The position numbers and the translations under genes are program-made. DNA of 64,000 nucleotides, from assembly GCA_900472175.1 (NCBI GenBank), contig UCHD01000021.1, positions 62,001 through 126,000 on the forward strand, read 5' to 3'. Shown here piece by piece: positions 36,154 through 44,669 of this stretch (the first letter of the stretch is position 1; each line of letters begins with the position of its first letter). The notes beneath the pieces are model-generated. The model was given only the letters and a program-made list of their open reading frames with translations. It was not told where the DNA came from and ran no database searches. The stretch comes from Hyphomicrobiales bacterium. Its GTDB lineage: Bacteria > Pseudomonadota > Alphaproteobacteria > Rhizobiales > Rhizobiaceae.

Positions 36154-36774
36154 TCAGACCTCCCGACGGCGAAGTTTTGTGGTGCGCGGCAGGCACAGGA
36201 CATCCGTACCGGCAACGAGGATCAGATCGACGCCGCGGGGGAACAGGCCCCGGTTTTCCGCCCAGAGCGTCAGGAAGATATCCGGCAGGCCTTTGGGCGC
36301 GATGATGCTTTCATCCTTGATGCCCGGGCCAGCAGCAACAAACTCAGGTCCACCGGTCAGCGAAGCGATCTCGATCACCAGCGTGGCCGAACGGTCGGGA
36401 TATTCCTGGGTGCCGAGCGCAAACTGATCGAAGCCCGGAACAATGCCGCCAGCCTCGATGAAAACGAAGCGTGCCTCCGGCTTGACATTCGTCACCGGCG
36501 CGCTGGTGTGGAAGGACAGCCAGGCGGGAACAGACGATTGAATGAGGGCATTTGTCAGCCATAGGGGCGTGCCGTCGTCGCAAAGCGTCAGCGCGATTGC
36601 TCCGGCACCGGCGCCAAGCGGGGCAGGCGGCGTGGCAGTAGCGCCGAGCGGCGTGATCGTGCCCGGCCGCGCCATGGCGTCCATCAGCGCGCGGAACACC
36701 GACTGCGACTGGAAGACCGGATCGGTAAACGCGCCAGCATAGGCGCTGGCATGGATTTCGGTGTGAGCGCCCAT
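36154..36774 (-). CDS. phnH: C-P lyase core subunit PhnH
   Basis: A 206-residue subunit of the PhnGHIJ complex. The N-terminal block FQSQSVFRALMDAMARPGTI is typical of PhnH, and the length fits the family (about 194 in Escherichia coli). PhnH has a PLP-transferase-like fold without a PLP site and acts in complex assembly. Its ATG overlaps the phnG stop by one base (TGATG) and phnI follows after three bases. Confidence 0.95.
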   Translation of the reverse strand: MGAHTEIHASAYAGAFTDPVFQSQSVFRALMDAMARPGTITPLGATATPPAPLGAGAGAIALTLCDDGTPLWLTNALIQSSVPAWLSFHTSAPVTNVKPEARFVFIEAGGIVPGFDQFALGTQEYPDRSATLVIEIASLTGGPEFVAAGPGIKDESIIAPKGLPDIFLTLWAENRGLFPRGVDLILVAGTDVLCLPRTTKLRRREV

Positions 36775-37241
36775 CAGTTGTCTCCCCGGACCATGGTGAA
36801 GAAATCGACCCGCGTTGCTGCGGTCTGTTCGGCATGCTTGCGGTCTTCCGCATCGATGCGGCCTTCCACTTGATCGATCAGCTTGTCGACGGTGAAGCGA
36901 TGCTCCGGCCGCTGGTAGAGTGCATCGAAGATCGCAGCGAGGCGCGCCTTCTCCCGGTCGTTCCCGAGCAATTGTCCATGGCCGATTTCGCCGGAACCAA
37001 GACGCACGGTAGCGCGGCTGACGGTTGCCTCACCAAGATTGAACGGATCACCGCCGCCGCCGACGCGGCCACGCACCATGACGAGACCGGTCTCGGGCCC
37101 GCGCACCGGATGCACCTCCGGCTTGGGCTCGATGGCGAGCCAGCCTGCCTGTAGTTCTTCCGTCGAAGCACGGGCGAGCAGGCCCATCGCCCGCTTTCGC
37201 TCGCTCACCGCCGTGCCGGTATTTTCTTTGATCGCGTCCAT
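36774..37241 (-). CDS. phnG: C-P lyase core subunit PhnG
   Basis: First gene of the core operon, 155 residues, matching the PhnG family (about 150). Typical blocks are RKRAMGLLARAS near the start, PEVHPVRGPETGLVMVRGRVGGGG-type sequence near 45-65, and FNLGEATVSRATVRLGSGEIGHG. A GGAAG lies close to the ATG at 37241. Upstream are an inverted-repeat operator candidate and a Pho box shared with the divergent phnF. Confidence 0.95.
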   Translation of the reverse strand: MDAIKENTGTAVSERKRAMGLLARASTEELQAGWLAIEPKPEVHPVRGPETGLVMVRGRVGGGGDPFNLGEATVSRATVRLGSGEIGHGQLLGNDREKARLAAIFDALYQRPEHRFTVDKLIDQVEGRIDAEDRKHAEQTAATRVDFFTMVRGDN

Positions 37242-37256
37242 TGCTTCCGTCCGAAA

Positions 37257-37280
37257 TGTCTATTAATATAGACAACTATA
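37257..37280. promoter_or_regulatory. Candidate PhnF operator between phnG and phnF
   Basis: TGTCTAT (37257-37263) and ATAGACA (37268-37274) form a perfect inverted repeat with a four-base spacer; TATAG (37267-37271) and CTATA (37276-37280) form an overlapping second one. Dyads of this size suit a GntR/HutC-type dimer, and the phnF gene next to it encodes one. The site lies 16 to 40 bases upstream of phnG, so binding would block phnG transcription. Confidence 0.55.
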
Positions 37281-37310
37281 CATTTGATGTTCTGCTTTTA
37301 GAACGTCCAC

Positions 37311-37328
37311 ATGACGGGCTTGTGACAT
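37311..37328 (-). promoter_or_regulatory. Pho box upstream of phnG, overlapping the phnF start
   Basis: On the minus strand ATGTCAC (37328-37322), a four-base spacer and CCGTCAT (37317-37311) match the PhoB half-site CTGTCAT at five and six of seven positions. TAAAAG lies about ten bases downstream as a possible -10. The box covers the phnF start codon, so PhoB binding could also lower phnF expression. Confidence 0.6.
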
Positions 37329-38064
37329 GAATGCTAAAAAAGCGGTTGAGCGTCAGACCGGCGTCGCACTCTGGCGGCAGATCGCCGATCTTATCCGGTT
37401 ATCGATCAGCAATGGCGACTACGACCAGACAGGCATGGTGCCACCCGAAATTGTGCTCGCCGCACAGTTCGGTGTCAACCGTCATACGGTGCGCAGCGCG
37501 CTCGCCGCGCTTGCCGACGAGGGGCTGGTGCAAGCCATTCAGGGCCGGGGCACGATGATCCAGCGCAAGGAGCGGCTGAGCTTCCCCATTTCCCGGCGCA
37601 CCCGGTTTTCGCAAGGGCTGGGAGGCCAGGCCCGCGAAACCGAGGCAAAGCTTCTGGCCCGGGCGGTTTTGCCGGCCGCTGGCGAAGTCGCCGCCGGTCT
37701 GAGAATTCCCCCCGGCGCGCCCTGCATCCAGCTTGATCTCGTGAGCAGCGCCGACGGACGTCCGGTTTCCTGTTCCACCAGCTTTTTCCCGGAAGGACGA
37801 TTTCCGGCCATGGCGGAGCAGTTCGAAGAATTGCGCTCGATCACCAAGGCCTTCGCTGCACAGGGACTGGCGGATTATGTACGTATCTCGACCGAGCTTG
37901 TCGCACGCCACGCCGATACAGCGGAACTGGCGCTGCTTCGCCTTTCGCCCGGCGCCATCGTCATTGAGGCAACCGCCATCAATGCCGACCCGGAGGGCGT
38001 GCCGGTGCAATTTTCCCGTACCCGCTTCGCCGCCGATCGCGTCAAGCTGAAGATTGACACGTGA
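37327..38064 (+). CDS. phnF: GntR/HutC-family regulator PhnF
   Basis: A 245-residue transcriptional regulator. The N-terminal GntR winged helix spans about residues 10-75 (GVALWRQIADLIRLSI; LAAQFGVNRHTVRSALAALADEGLVQAIQGRGTMI), followed by a UTRA ligand domain. It is divergent from phnG, the usual place of phnF, which represses phn genes in characterised bacteria. The ATG at 37327 has a weak Shine-Dalgarno site and is covered by the Pho box. The ligand is probably a phosphonate or phosphate-related molecule. Confidence 0.93.
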   Translation: MNAKKAVERQTGVALWRQIADLIRLSISNGDYDQTGMVPPEIVLAAQFGVNRHTVRSALAALADEGLVQAIQGRGTMIQRKERLSFPISRRTRFSQGLGGQARETEAKLLARAVLPAAGEVAAGLRIPPGAPCIQLDLVSSADGRPVSCSTSFFPEGRFPAMAEQFEELRSITKAFAAQGLADYVRISTELVARHADTAELALLRLSPGAIVIEATAINADPEGVPVQFSRTRFAADRVKLKIDT

Positions 38065-38075
38065 GCGCAAGACAA

Positions 38076-38103
38076 AGGGCGCCGTGCCGAAACACCGCGC
38101 CCT
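38076..38103 (-). terminator. Hairpin between phnF and the FAH-family gene
   Basis: AGGGCGC (38076-38082) pairs with GCGCCCT (38097-38103), with a short inner GTG/CAC pairing. On the minus strand TTTGTCTT follows. It fits a terminator for the FAH-family gene and may also slow phnF transcripts. Confidence 0.5.
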
Positions 38104-38124
38104 CACCGAAGTTAACCGCAATAA

Positions 38125-38964
38125 TCAAGCGTCAGCGACGAAAGTCTGCTTCTGCGTACCCAAGCCCTCGATACCCAATTCGACGACATCGCCGTGCTTA
38201 AGATACTGCGGCGGCTTGAAACCCATGCCTACGCCCGGCGGTGTTCCCGTTGAGATGATATCGCCGGGATGCAGGGTCATGAACTGGCTGAGATAGCTGA
38301 CCACATGCGCAACGCCATAGACCATGGTCTTCGACGACCCGTTCTGCTTGCTGACGCCGTTGACCGTCAGCCACATCTTGAGATTCTGCGGATCGGCAAC
38401 TTCGTCCTTGGTGACGAGCCACGGTCCGGTCGGACCAAAGGTGTCGCAGGACTTGCCCTTGGTCCACTGCCCGGCACGCTTGGTCTGGAAATCGCGTTCG
38501 GACACGTCGTTGATGACGCAGTAACCGGCGACATGCTCCAGTGCATCGGATTCGGACACGTACTTGGCTTTCTTGCCGATGATCACACCGAGTTCGACTT
38601 CCCAATCCGTCGCTTCCGATCCGCGCGGAATAAGCACGTCATCGTTCGGGCCGACGATTGCCGACGTCGCCTTCATGAAGATGACCGGTTCCGGCGGAAC
38701 CGTGGCGCCGGTTTCGGCGGCGTGGTCGGCATAGTTCAGACCGATGCAGATGAATTTGCCGGTGCCTGCAACGCAAGCGCCCAGCCGCGGGCTACCACCA
38801 ACCACGGGCAGGCTGGCAATATCGAGACCCTTCGCCCAGCCCATATCGCTGATCGCGTCGCCGCCGATATCGGCGATCACACCGCTGAGGTCGCGGATCT
38901 GGCCGTCCTTGTCGAGAACACCAGGTTTTTCCGAGTCAAGCGGCCCATAGCGTAAAAGTTTCAT
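38125..38964 (-). CDS. Fumarylacetoacetate hydrolase family protein
   Basis: A 279-residue FAH-fold enzyme, which uses a divalent metal to cleave or hydrate 2,4-diketo acids. Family blocks: KFICIGLNYADHAAETG, the metal-binding WEVELGVIIGKKAKYV near residue 125, and the C-terminal GDIISTGTPPGVGMG. The N-terminus MKLLRYGPLDSEKPGVLDKDGQIRDLS resembles the 2,4-diketo-3-deoxy-L-rhamnonate/fuconate hydrolases of sugar-acid pathways, as I recall. Neighbours gntK and a gluconate dehydrogenase also point to sugar acids. The gap of 91 bases to gntK upstream leaves open whether they share a transcript. Confidence 0.88.
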   Translation of the reverse strand: MKLLRYGPLDSEKPGVLDKDGQIRDLSGVIADIGGDAISDMGWAKGLDIASLPVVGGSPRLGACVAGTGKFICIGLNYADHAAETGATVPPEPVIFMKATSAIVGPNDDVLIPRGSEATDWEVELGVIIGKKAKYVSESDALEHVAGYCVINDVSERDFQTKRAGQWTKGKSCDTFGPTGPWLVTKDEVADPQNLKMWLTVNGVSKQNGSSKTMVYGVAHVVSYLSQFMTLHPGDIISTGTPPGVGMGFKPPQYLKHGDVVELGIEGLGTQKQTFVADA

Positions 38965-39055
38965 CGTTCCTCTTCCCTTGAAATCCAGACAATATTGGCG
39001 TCTGACAGATCAAAGGCAGGCAGCGTTGTAAAGCGCTTTTGCCCGGAAGGGCGCC

Positions 39056-39607
39056 TCAGCGTGTCGGCAAATCTTGCAGTCCGGCCAGCGCCTTTTCGAC
39101 GATATCAGCAAGCGGCAGATCGACATCGACGGTCACGACACCCGGTTCGCCAATCGGTGGCTCCAGTGCCGCGAACTGGCTGTCGAGCAGAGACGATGGC
39201 ATGAAATGGCCGGCACGGGCCTTCATCCGCTTGTCGAAAACGACGCGCGATCCCTCCAGGAAAACGAAAGCGAGACATCCACCCGCCGCAGCCCGCAACC
39301 GGTCGCGGTAGACTTTCTTCAATGCCGAGCAGGACACGATAACCCGCTCGCCACGCGCAACACTATCGCCGACCAAACCGCCGATGATGTCGAGCCAAGG
39401 CCAGCGGTCGTCATCATCCAGCGGGATGCCAGCCGACATTTTCTCGATATTGGCAGGCGGATGCAGGCTGTCGCCCTCGATGAACCCGCAATTCAAGGCA
39501 GCGGCCAGCCGTTCGCCAACCGAAGTCTTGCCGCAACCGCTGACACCCATGACGATGACCGGCAGGCCGGAATTTTCAGAGAGAGGTTGTGATACCACCA
39601 TCGACAT
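39056..39607 (-). CDS. gntK: Gluconokinase
   Basis: Small P-loop gluconate kinase of 183 residues; phosphorylates D-gluconate to 6-phosphogluconate. Walker A VIVMGVSGCGKTSVG near residue 18; GDSLHPPANIEKMSAGIPLDDDDRWPWL and CSALKKVYRDRLR are family signatures. The start is uncertain: ATG at 39607 or 39601 both fit, and both lie inside the end of the preceding dehydrogenase gene (overlap of about 30 bases), so translation is probably coupled. With the dehydrogenase it makes a 5-ketogluconate to 6-phosphogluconate route. Confidence 0.93.
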   Translation of the reverse strand: MSMVVSQPLSENSGLPVIVMGVSGCGKTSVGERLAAALNCGFIEGDSLHPPANIEKMSAGIPLDDDDRWPWLDIIGGLVGDSVARGERVIVSCSALKKVYRDRLRAAAGGCLAFVFLEGSRVVFDKRMKARAGHFMPSSLLDSQFAALEPPIGEPGVVTVDVDLPLADIVEKALAGLQDLPTR

Positions 39608-40343
39608 AAAGTGTGTGTCCATTCACGAAGGAAGACGCGTTACTCGCCAGGAAAACAGCCGAGCCGACCAGTTCTTCGACATTGCCCCAGCGCGCTGCGG
39701 GTGTACGCTTTTCCAGCCAGTCTGAAAACTCCGGATTGTCGATCAGGGCCTGATTGAGCGGCGTCCGGAAATAACCGGGCGCGATTGCGTTGATCTGCAA
39801 TCCGTGGCGCGCCCAGTCGGCGCACATCCCGCGCGTCAGGTTTTTGACGGCACCCTTGGTCGCGGTATAGGGCGCGATGCCGGGACGGGCGAGTTCGCTC
39901 TGGACCGAGGCGATATTGACGATCTTGCCACGGCCACGGCCGATCATGAACCGGGCCACCGCCTGGCTGACATAAAAGACGCTGGAAATGTTCGTGGCTA
40001 GCAGTTGCTCCCACTTGTCGGCCGGAAAATCCTCCAGCGGCGAGCGAAACTGCATACCTGCATTGTTGATCAGGATATCGATCGCACCGATTTCGCTTTC
40101 GATGATGGCAATCGCCTCGGCGGCTGAGTCCCGGCCGGTCACATCGAAGGCAGCCGCATTGGCGACATGGCCGTTGTCCCTGAGAATGGAGACGGCCGCC
40201 TCGACCTTTTCAACATCCCGGCCATTGACGACGATCTCGGCGCCATGCGCCGCAAGACCTTCCGCCAAGGCAAAACCGATACCCTGGCTGGAGCCGGTGA
40301 TCAGCGCACGCCGGCCGGACAGATCAAACAGCGGAAAGCTCAT
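39576..40343 (-). CDS. idnO: Gluconate 5-dehydrogenase (SDR family)
   Basis: Short-chain dehydrogenase of 255 residues that interconverts 5-ketogluconate and gluconate with NAD(P)H. Cofactor motif LITGSSQGIGFALAEG, NNAG motif LINNAGMQ, active-site serine in NIASVQS and YxxxK as YTATKGAVK. The motif GKIVNIASVQSELARPGI is typical of the IdnO group. The end overlaps gntK, giving a gluconate/idonate pair. Aldolase fba lies 53 bases upstream on the same strand and could share the transcript. Confidence 0.9.
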   Translation of the reverse strand: MSFPLFDLSGRRALITGSSQGIGFALAEGLAAHGAEIVVNGRDVEKVEAAVSILRDNGHVANAAAFDVTGRDSAAEAIAIIESEIGAIDILINNAGMQFRSPLEDFPADKWEQLLATNISSVFYVSQAVARFMIGRGRGKIVNIASVQSELARPGIAPYTATKGAVKNLTRGMCADWARHGLQINAIAPGYFRTPLNQALIDNPEFSDWLEKRTPAARWGNVEELVGSAVFLASNASSFVNGHTLYVDGGITTSL

Positions 40344-40396
40344 TCAGATGCCTCAAAGAAAGATGTGGCGGGAAAGGTTCCCGCCACAATGCATTC

Positions 40397-41443
40397 TCAG
40401 CTGGCCTTTGAATAGGCCTTTGCCATATCGGGCAGACGCTTGACGCGGATTTTCGACGCCTGGCCTGCAGCATTGAAGGCAATGAAGCGCTCCTTGCAGA
40501 CTTCGACCATGCGGGCCGTCGCCGGCTTCAGGTAGTTGCGCGGATCGAAATTGTCCGGGTTCTGCAGATGATGCTTGCGGATTTCGCCGGTGAAGGCGAG
40601 CCGCAGGTCTGTATCGATATTGACCTTGCGAACCCCGAGCGGAATGGCCTTCTGGATTTCGGCGAGCGGCACGCCCCAGGTCTGCTTCATCTGGCCGCCG
40701 AATTCGTTGAACAGGTCCTGCAGGTCCTGCGGAACGGTGGACGAACCATGCATGACCATATGGGTGTTCGGCAGGCGCTTGTGGATCTTGGCGATGGTCT
40801 CGATCGACAGGATTTCGCCATCCGGTGCGCGGGTGAACTTGTAGGCGCCGTGGCTGGTACCGATGGCGACGGCGAGCGCATCGACGCCGGTCTTTTCGAC
40901 GAAGTCGAAGGCCTGTTCGGGATCGGTCAGCAGTTCTTCGCGTGACAGCTTGCCTTCAAAACCGTGACCGTCTTCCTTTTCGCCGGCGCCCGTTTCCAGG
41001 TTGCCGAGACAGCCGAGTTCGCCTTCGACCGACACACCGGCGGCATGGGCGATCTTCACGACTTCGGCGGTGACGCCGACATTGTATTCATAGGAAGCGA
41101 TCGACTTGCCGTCGGCCAGAAGCGACCCGTCCATCATCACGGAGGTGAAGCCGTTGGTGATCGCCGAGATGCAGGTCGAAGGCTGGTCGCCGTGGTCGAG
41201 ATGCAGGCAAACCGGGATATGCGGATATTCTTCGGTCGCGCCGAGGATCAGATGACGCAGGAAGGCATCGCCGGCATAGGCGCGGGCACCACGGCTGGCC
41301 TGCAGGATGACCGGAGAATCCGTGGCATCGGCGGCGCGCATCACAGCCTGGATATATTCCAGATTGTTCACGTTGAACGCTGGCAGCGCGTAATTGTTTT
41401 CAGCGGCGTGGTCCAAAAGCTGCCGCAAGGTGATCAATGCCAT
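40397..41443 (-). CDS. fba: Class II fructose-bisphosphate aldolase
   Basis: Zinc-dependent aldolase of 348 residues that cleaves fructose 1,6-bisphosphate (and reverses this in gluconeogenesis). Zinc and active-site motifs: CLHLDHGDQPSTC near residue 79, VSVEGELGCLGN near 138, GTSHGAYKF near 194, and MVMHGSSTVPQDL near 229. The type is the CbbA-like long class IIB form. Ordinary length. Located upstream of idnO-gntK on the same strand, separated by 53 bases without a clear terminator. Confidence 0.95.
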   Translation of the reverse strand: MALITLRQLLDHAAENNYALPAFNVNNLEYIQAVMRAADATDSPVILQASRGARAYAGDAFLRHLILGATEEYPHIPVCLHLDHGDQPSTCISAITNGFTSVMMDGSLLADGKSIASYEYNVGVTAEVVKIAHAAGVSVEGELGCLGNLETGAGEKEDGHGFEGKLSREELLTDPEQAFDFVEKTGVDALAVAIGTSHGAYKFTRAPDGEILSIETIAKIHKRLPNTHMVMHGSSTVPQDLQDLFNEFGGQMKQTWGVPLAEIQKAIPLGVRKVNIDTDLRLAFTGEIRKHHLQNPDNFDPRNYLKPATARMVEVCKERFIAFNAAGQASKIRVKRLPDMAKAYSKAS

Positions 41444-42089
41444 AGTCAGAAGTCTCCCGTTGTCTCGGCGCCATCATTCCTGATCATGATGTGCGCACCT
41501 TATTCTCCGTTTGAGCAGAAGCACTCCCCACAAAAGCCAACTGATCTCGCAACCAGGCCTCCTGGCAAATGGGGGTGGATTTTCCAGGGCACCATAATTG
41601 ATGATCCGGGTTTGGCAACCGTTCCAGCGGCGGAAATACGCGCCGCGTGCATACGGAAACGTTACAGGTTGAGCATTGAAAGCAGATTATCCTGCATTTT
41701 TTTAGCCAGCAAATGGAATCAACCTTAAATTGAATTAGAAATCATATACGCGGAACATTCCGTGCACAGCGGATCCCGCGGCCGCCGGCCGGAAAAGCAC
41801 GCCGTGCATGATCGCTTTCGAGAGAGACCCTCTGGCGCACGCATATTACGTAAACGGCCGCAAATCGTCGACAAACTTGCGCATCCGCCTCTTTCGTTCT
41901 CTCGGGCGCTCTTCTGAGCGGAATGATTTCATCGGAAAATGGCGCGATTGAAATGCAACCACGGCGCTACAATCACCCGTCCGGGAGCGACATTGCGATA
42001 CCGGGCGCGACATAAAGAGCCTTGCCACTGGAAAAGATTTGGCATTCTATCGCCGCCTCACAACCTAAAAAAAGGGGATGGAAAACAAA
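41444..42089. other. Intergenic region between fba and the oppA-like gene
   Basis: About 645 bases between divergent genes, the longest non-coding stretch in the window. It must contain both promoters. Short open frames on either strand have no Shine-Dalgarno site or recognisable product. I see no RNA gene and no strong hairpin. A long leader or small RNA cannot be excluded. Confidence 0.55.
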
Positions 42090-43688
42090 ATGACACTGGC
42101 AAAATTCAACTTCCGCACAGCAATGCTGCTTGGATCGATTCTCATCGGCGCGAGCCCTGCGCTCGCCGAAACCGTCCTACACCGCGGCAATGCCGGCGAA
42201 CCGCAGACGCTCGATCAGGCTCACACCTCGATCAACATCGAAGAGTTCATCCTGAAGGACCTCTACGAAGGCCTGACGATCTATGACGCTGCCGGCAAGA
42301 TCGTTCCCGGCGCTGCCGAAAGCTGGGATCTGTCGGACGACGGGCTCGTCTACACCTTCAAGCTGCGCGCCAATGCCAACTGGTCGGATGGCTCTCCGGT
42401 CACCGCTGGCGACTTCGTCTTCTCGCTGCAACGCGTTGAAGATCCGAAGACTGCGGCCGGTTATGCCAACATCCTTTTCCCGATCAAGAACGCCGAAAAG
42501 GTCAACAAGGGCGAATTGCCTGTCGACCAGCTCGGCCTGAAGGCCGTCGACGAAAAAACGCTGGAAATCACCCTCGAGCGCCCCACCCCCTTCTTTCTTG
42601 AGCTTCTCGCGCACCAGACCGCCCTGCCGGTTTCCAAGGCCAGCGTTGAAAAGAACGGCGCCGATTTCGTCAAGCCGGGTGTCATGGTCTCCAATGGTGC
42701 ATACAAACTCGTTGCCCACACGCCGAACGACAGCCTGACGACTGAAAAGAACGCGTCCTACTGGGATGCGGCCAACGTCAAGATCGACAAGGTGATCTTC
42801 TACCCGATCGACGACCAGGCAGCATCCGTGCGCCGGTTCGAGGCCAAGGAAATGGACCTGGCCTACAATTTCTCGGCCGACCAGCTGGAGCGCTTGCGTG
42901 CGGCCCATGGCGAGCAGGTCCATGTGTCGCCGACGCTGGCAACCTATTACTACGCCTTCGATACCCGCCAGGAGCCCTATAGCGACGTCCGCGTTCGCCG
43001 TGCTCTGTCGATGGCCGTCGATCGTGACTTCCTGGCCAAGGAAATCTATTCGGGCTCGCAACTGCCGTCCTATTCGATGGTGCCTCCGGGCATGGCCAGC
43101 TACGGCGATCCGTCCAAGGCCGATTTTGCTGACAAGTCTCAGCTCGACCGCGAAGACGAAGCGCTCAAGCTGATGAAGGAAGCCGGTTATGGTGAAGGCG
43201 GCAAGCCGCTTGATATCGAGATCCGCTACAACACCAACCCGAACCACGAGCGTGTTGCAACCGCCGTTGCCGACATGTGGAAGAACACCTTCGGCGCCAA
43301 GGTGTCGCTGGTCAATCTCGACGTCTCCTCGCACTATGCCTACCTGCAGGAAGGCGGCAAGTTCAACGTCGCCCGTGCCGGCTGGGTTGCCGATTACGCA
43401 GACGCCGAAAACTTCCTGGCGCTGAGCCTGTCTGCAAACAAGACCTTCAACTACGGCCACTTCGAGAATCCCGAGTTCGACGCCCTGATGAAGAAGTCCT
43501 ACGAGGAGATCGATCCGACTGTCCGCTCCAAGTTGCTTCATGAAGCCGAGGCACTTCTGATGAAGGAACAGCCGATTGCGCCGTTCCTGACACAGGCCGA
43601 CCTATGGCTGGTGTCCGACAGGGTGAAGGGTTGGCAGGATAACGCCGTCAACGCGCACCTGAGCCGCTTCCTGAGCGTTTCCGAGTAA
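42090..43688 (+). CDS. oppA: Peptide ABC transporter, periplasmic binding protein (OppA-like)
   Basis: Family 5 solute-binding protein of 532 residues. The signal peptide is clear (MTLAKFNFRTAMLLGSILIGASPALA, cleavage near 26), followed by ETVLHRGNAGEPQTLDQAHTS, the usual OppA start. The block RVRRALSMAVDRDFL is a family signature. ATG at 42090 has AGGGG about 11 bases upstream; an ATG at 42078 sits directly against that site and is less likely. It is the first gene of an opp operon (A, B, C, fused DF). The opp name is by homology; the ligand may be an oligopeptide or another compound such as murein tripeptide. Confidence 0.92.
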   Translation: MTLAKFNFRTAMLLGSILIGASPALAETVLHRGNAGEPQTLDQAHTSINIEEFILKDLYEGLTIYDAAGKIVPGAAESWDLSDDGLVYTFKLRANANWSDGSPVTAGDFVFSLQRVEDPKTAAGYANILFPIKNAEKVNKGELPVDQLGLKAVDEKTLEITLERPTPFFLELLAHQTALPVSKASVEKNGADFVKPGVMVSNGAYKLVAHTPNDSLTTEKNASYWDAANVKIDKVIFYPIDDQAASVRRFEAKEMDLAYNFSADQLERLRAAHGEQVHVSPTLATYYYAFDTRQEPYSDVRVRRALSMAVDRDFLAKEIYSGSQLPSYSMVPPGMASYGDPSKADFADKSQLDREDEALKLMKEAGYGEGGKPLDIEIRYNTNPNHERVATAVADMWKNTFGAKVSLVNLDVSSHYAYLQEGGKFNVARAGWVADYADAENFLALSLSANKTFNYGHFENPEFDALMKKSYEEIDPTVRSKLLHEAEALLMKEQPIAPFLTQADLWLVSDRVKGWQDNAVNAHLSRFLSVSE

Positions 43689-43745
43689 CGGATTCTGACG
43701 CGCGGCGGCTGATGCTGCCGCGCGTCACGGTCAGAGAGTAAAGCC

Positions 43746-44669
43746 ATGATTTCCTTTGTCCTGCGCCGCCTTGCGAGCGCCGTGCCGACGCTATTCATCG
43801 TCGTCACGATTTCCTTCTTCCTGATGCGGTTCGCCCCTGGCGGTCCCTTCAATCTCGAGCGGCCACTGCCGCCACAGACGATGGCGAACCTGATGGCCAC
43901 CTACCATCTCGATCAGCCGCTCTGGAGCCAGTATGTTTCCTACATCGGCAACGCCGTTACCGGCGATTTCGGACCCAGCTACGTCTACAAGGATAACACC
44001 GTCGCCGAACTGATCGGCAAGGGCCTGCCCTATTCGATGGAGCTCGGCTTTTATGCGCTCTTGCTCGCGCTTGTTGGCGGCGTTCTTGCCGGCACGATTG
44101 CGGCTCTCCGGCAAAATAGCGCCCTCGACTTTCTCATCATGTCGGTTTCAACCATGGGCGTCACGGTGCCGAACTTCGTCGTTGGCCCGGTGCTGACGCT
44201 GATCTTCGCCATCACGCTGTCATGGCTGCCGGCTGGCAGCTGGGGCGACGGTTCGCTGCGCTTCCTGATCCTGCCGATGATTGCCCTTGCGCTGCCGCAG
44301 CTGGCGGTGTTTGCCCGGCTGACGCGCGGCTCGATGATCGAGGCGCTGCACACCGACCATATCCGCACTGCACGCGCCTACGGCCTGCCCGCCCGCACCG
44401 TCGTCATCACCCATGCGATGCGCGCCGCCCTGCTGCCGGTCGTTTCCTATCTGGCACCGGCCGCCGCTGCCCTGCTCACCGGCTCTGCCGTGGTCGAGAC
44501 GATCTTCACCATCCCCGGCGTTGGTCGTTACTTCGTGCTCGGCGCCATCAATCGCGATTACACGCTGGTGATGGGTACCGTGGTGTTGATCGCCATCTTC
44601 GTCATCGTTTTCAATCTTCTGGTCGATATTCTCTACGGCCTTCTCGATCCGAGGGTTCGCCATGACTGA
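43746..44669 (+). CDS. oppB: Peptide ABC transporter permease (OppB-like)
   Basis: Inner-membrane permease of 307 residues with six predicted membrane helices. The N-terminus MISFVLRRLASAVPTLFIVVTISFFLMRFAPGGPF and the EAA-like loop HIRTARAYGLPARTVVITHAMRAALLPVVSY are typical of OppB. It follows oppA by 57 bases and overlaps oppC by eight bases. Confidence 0.94.
   Translation: MISFVLRRLASAVPTLFIVVTISFFLMRFAPGGPFNLERPLPPQTMANLMATYHLDQPLWSQYVSYIGNAVTGDFGPSYVYKDNTVAELIGKGLPYSMELGFYALLLALVGGVLAGTIAALRQNSALDFLIMSVSTMGVTVPNFVVGPVLTLIFAITLSWLPAGSWGDGSLRFLILPMIALALPQLAVFARLTRGSMIEALHTDHIRTARAYGLPARTVVITHAMRAALLPVVSYLAPAAAALLTGSAVVETIFTIPGVGRYFVLGAINRDYTLVMGTVVLIAIFVIVFNLLVDILYGLLDPRVRHD

Noticed and set aside
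41939-42286. Plus-strand frame of 115 codons running into the oppA-like gene
   Set aside because: It overlaps the signal-peptide region of oppA in another frame and lacks motifs.
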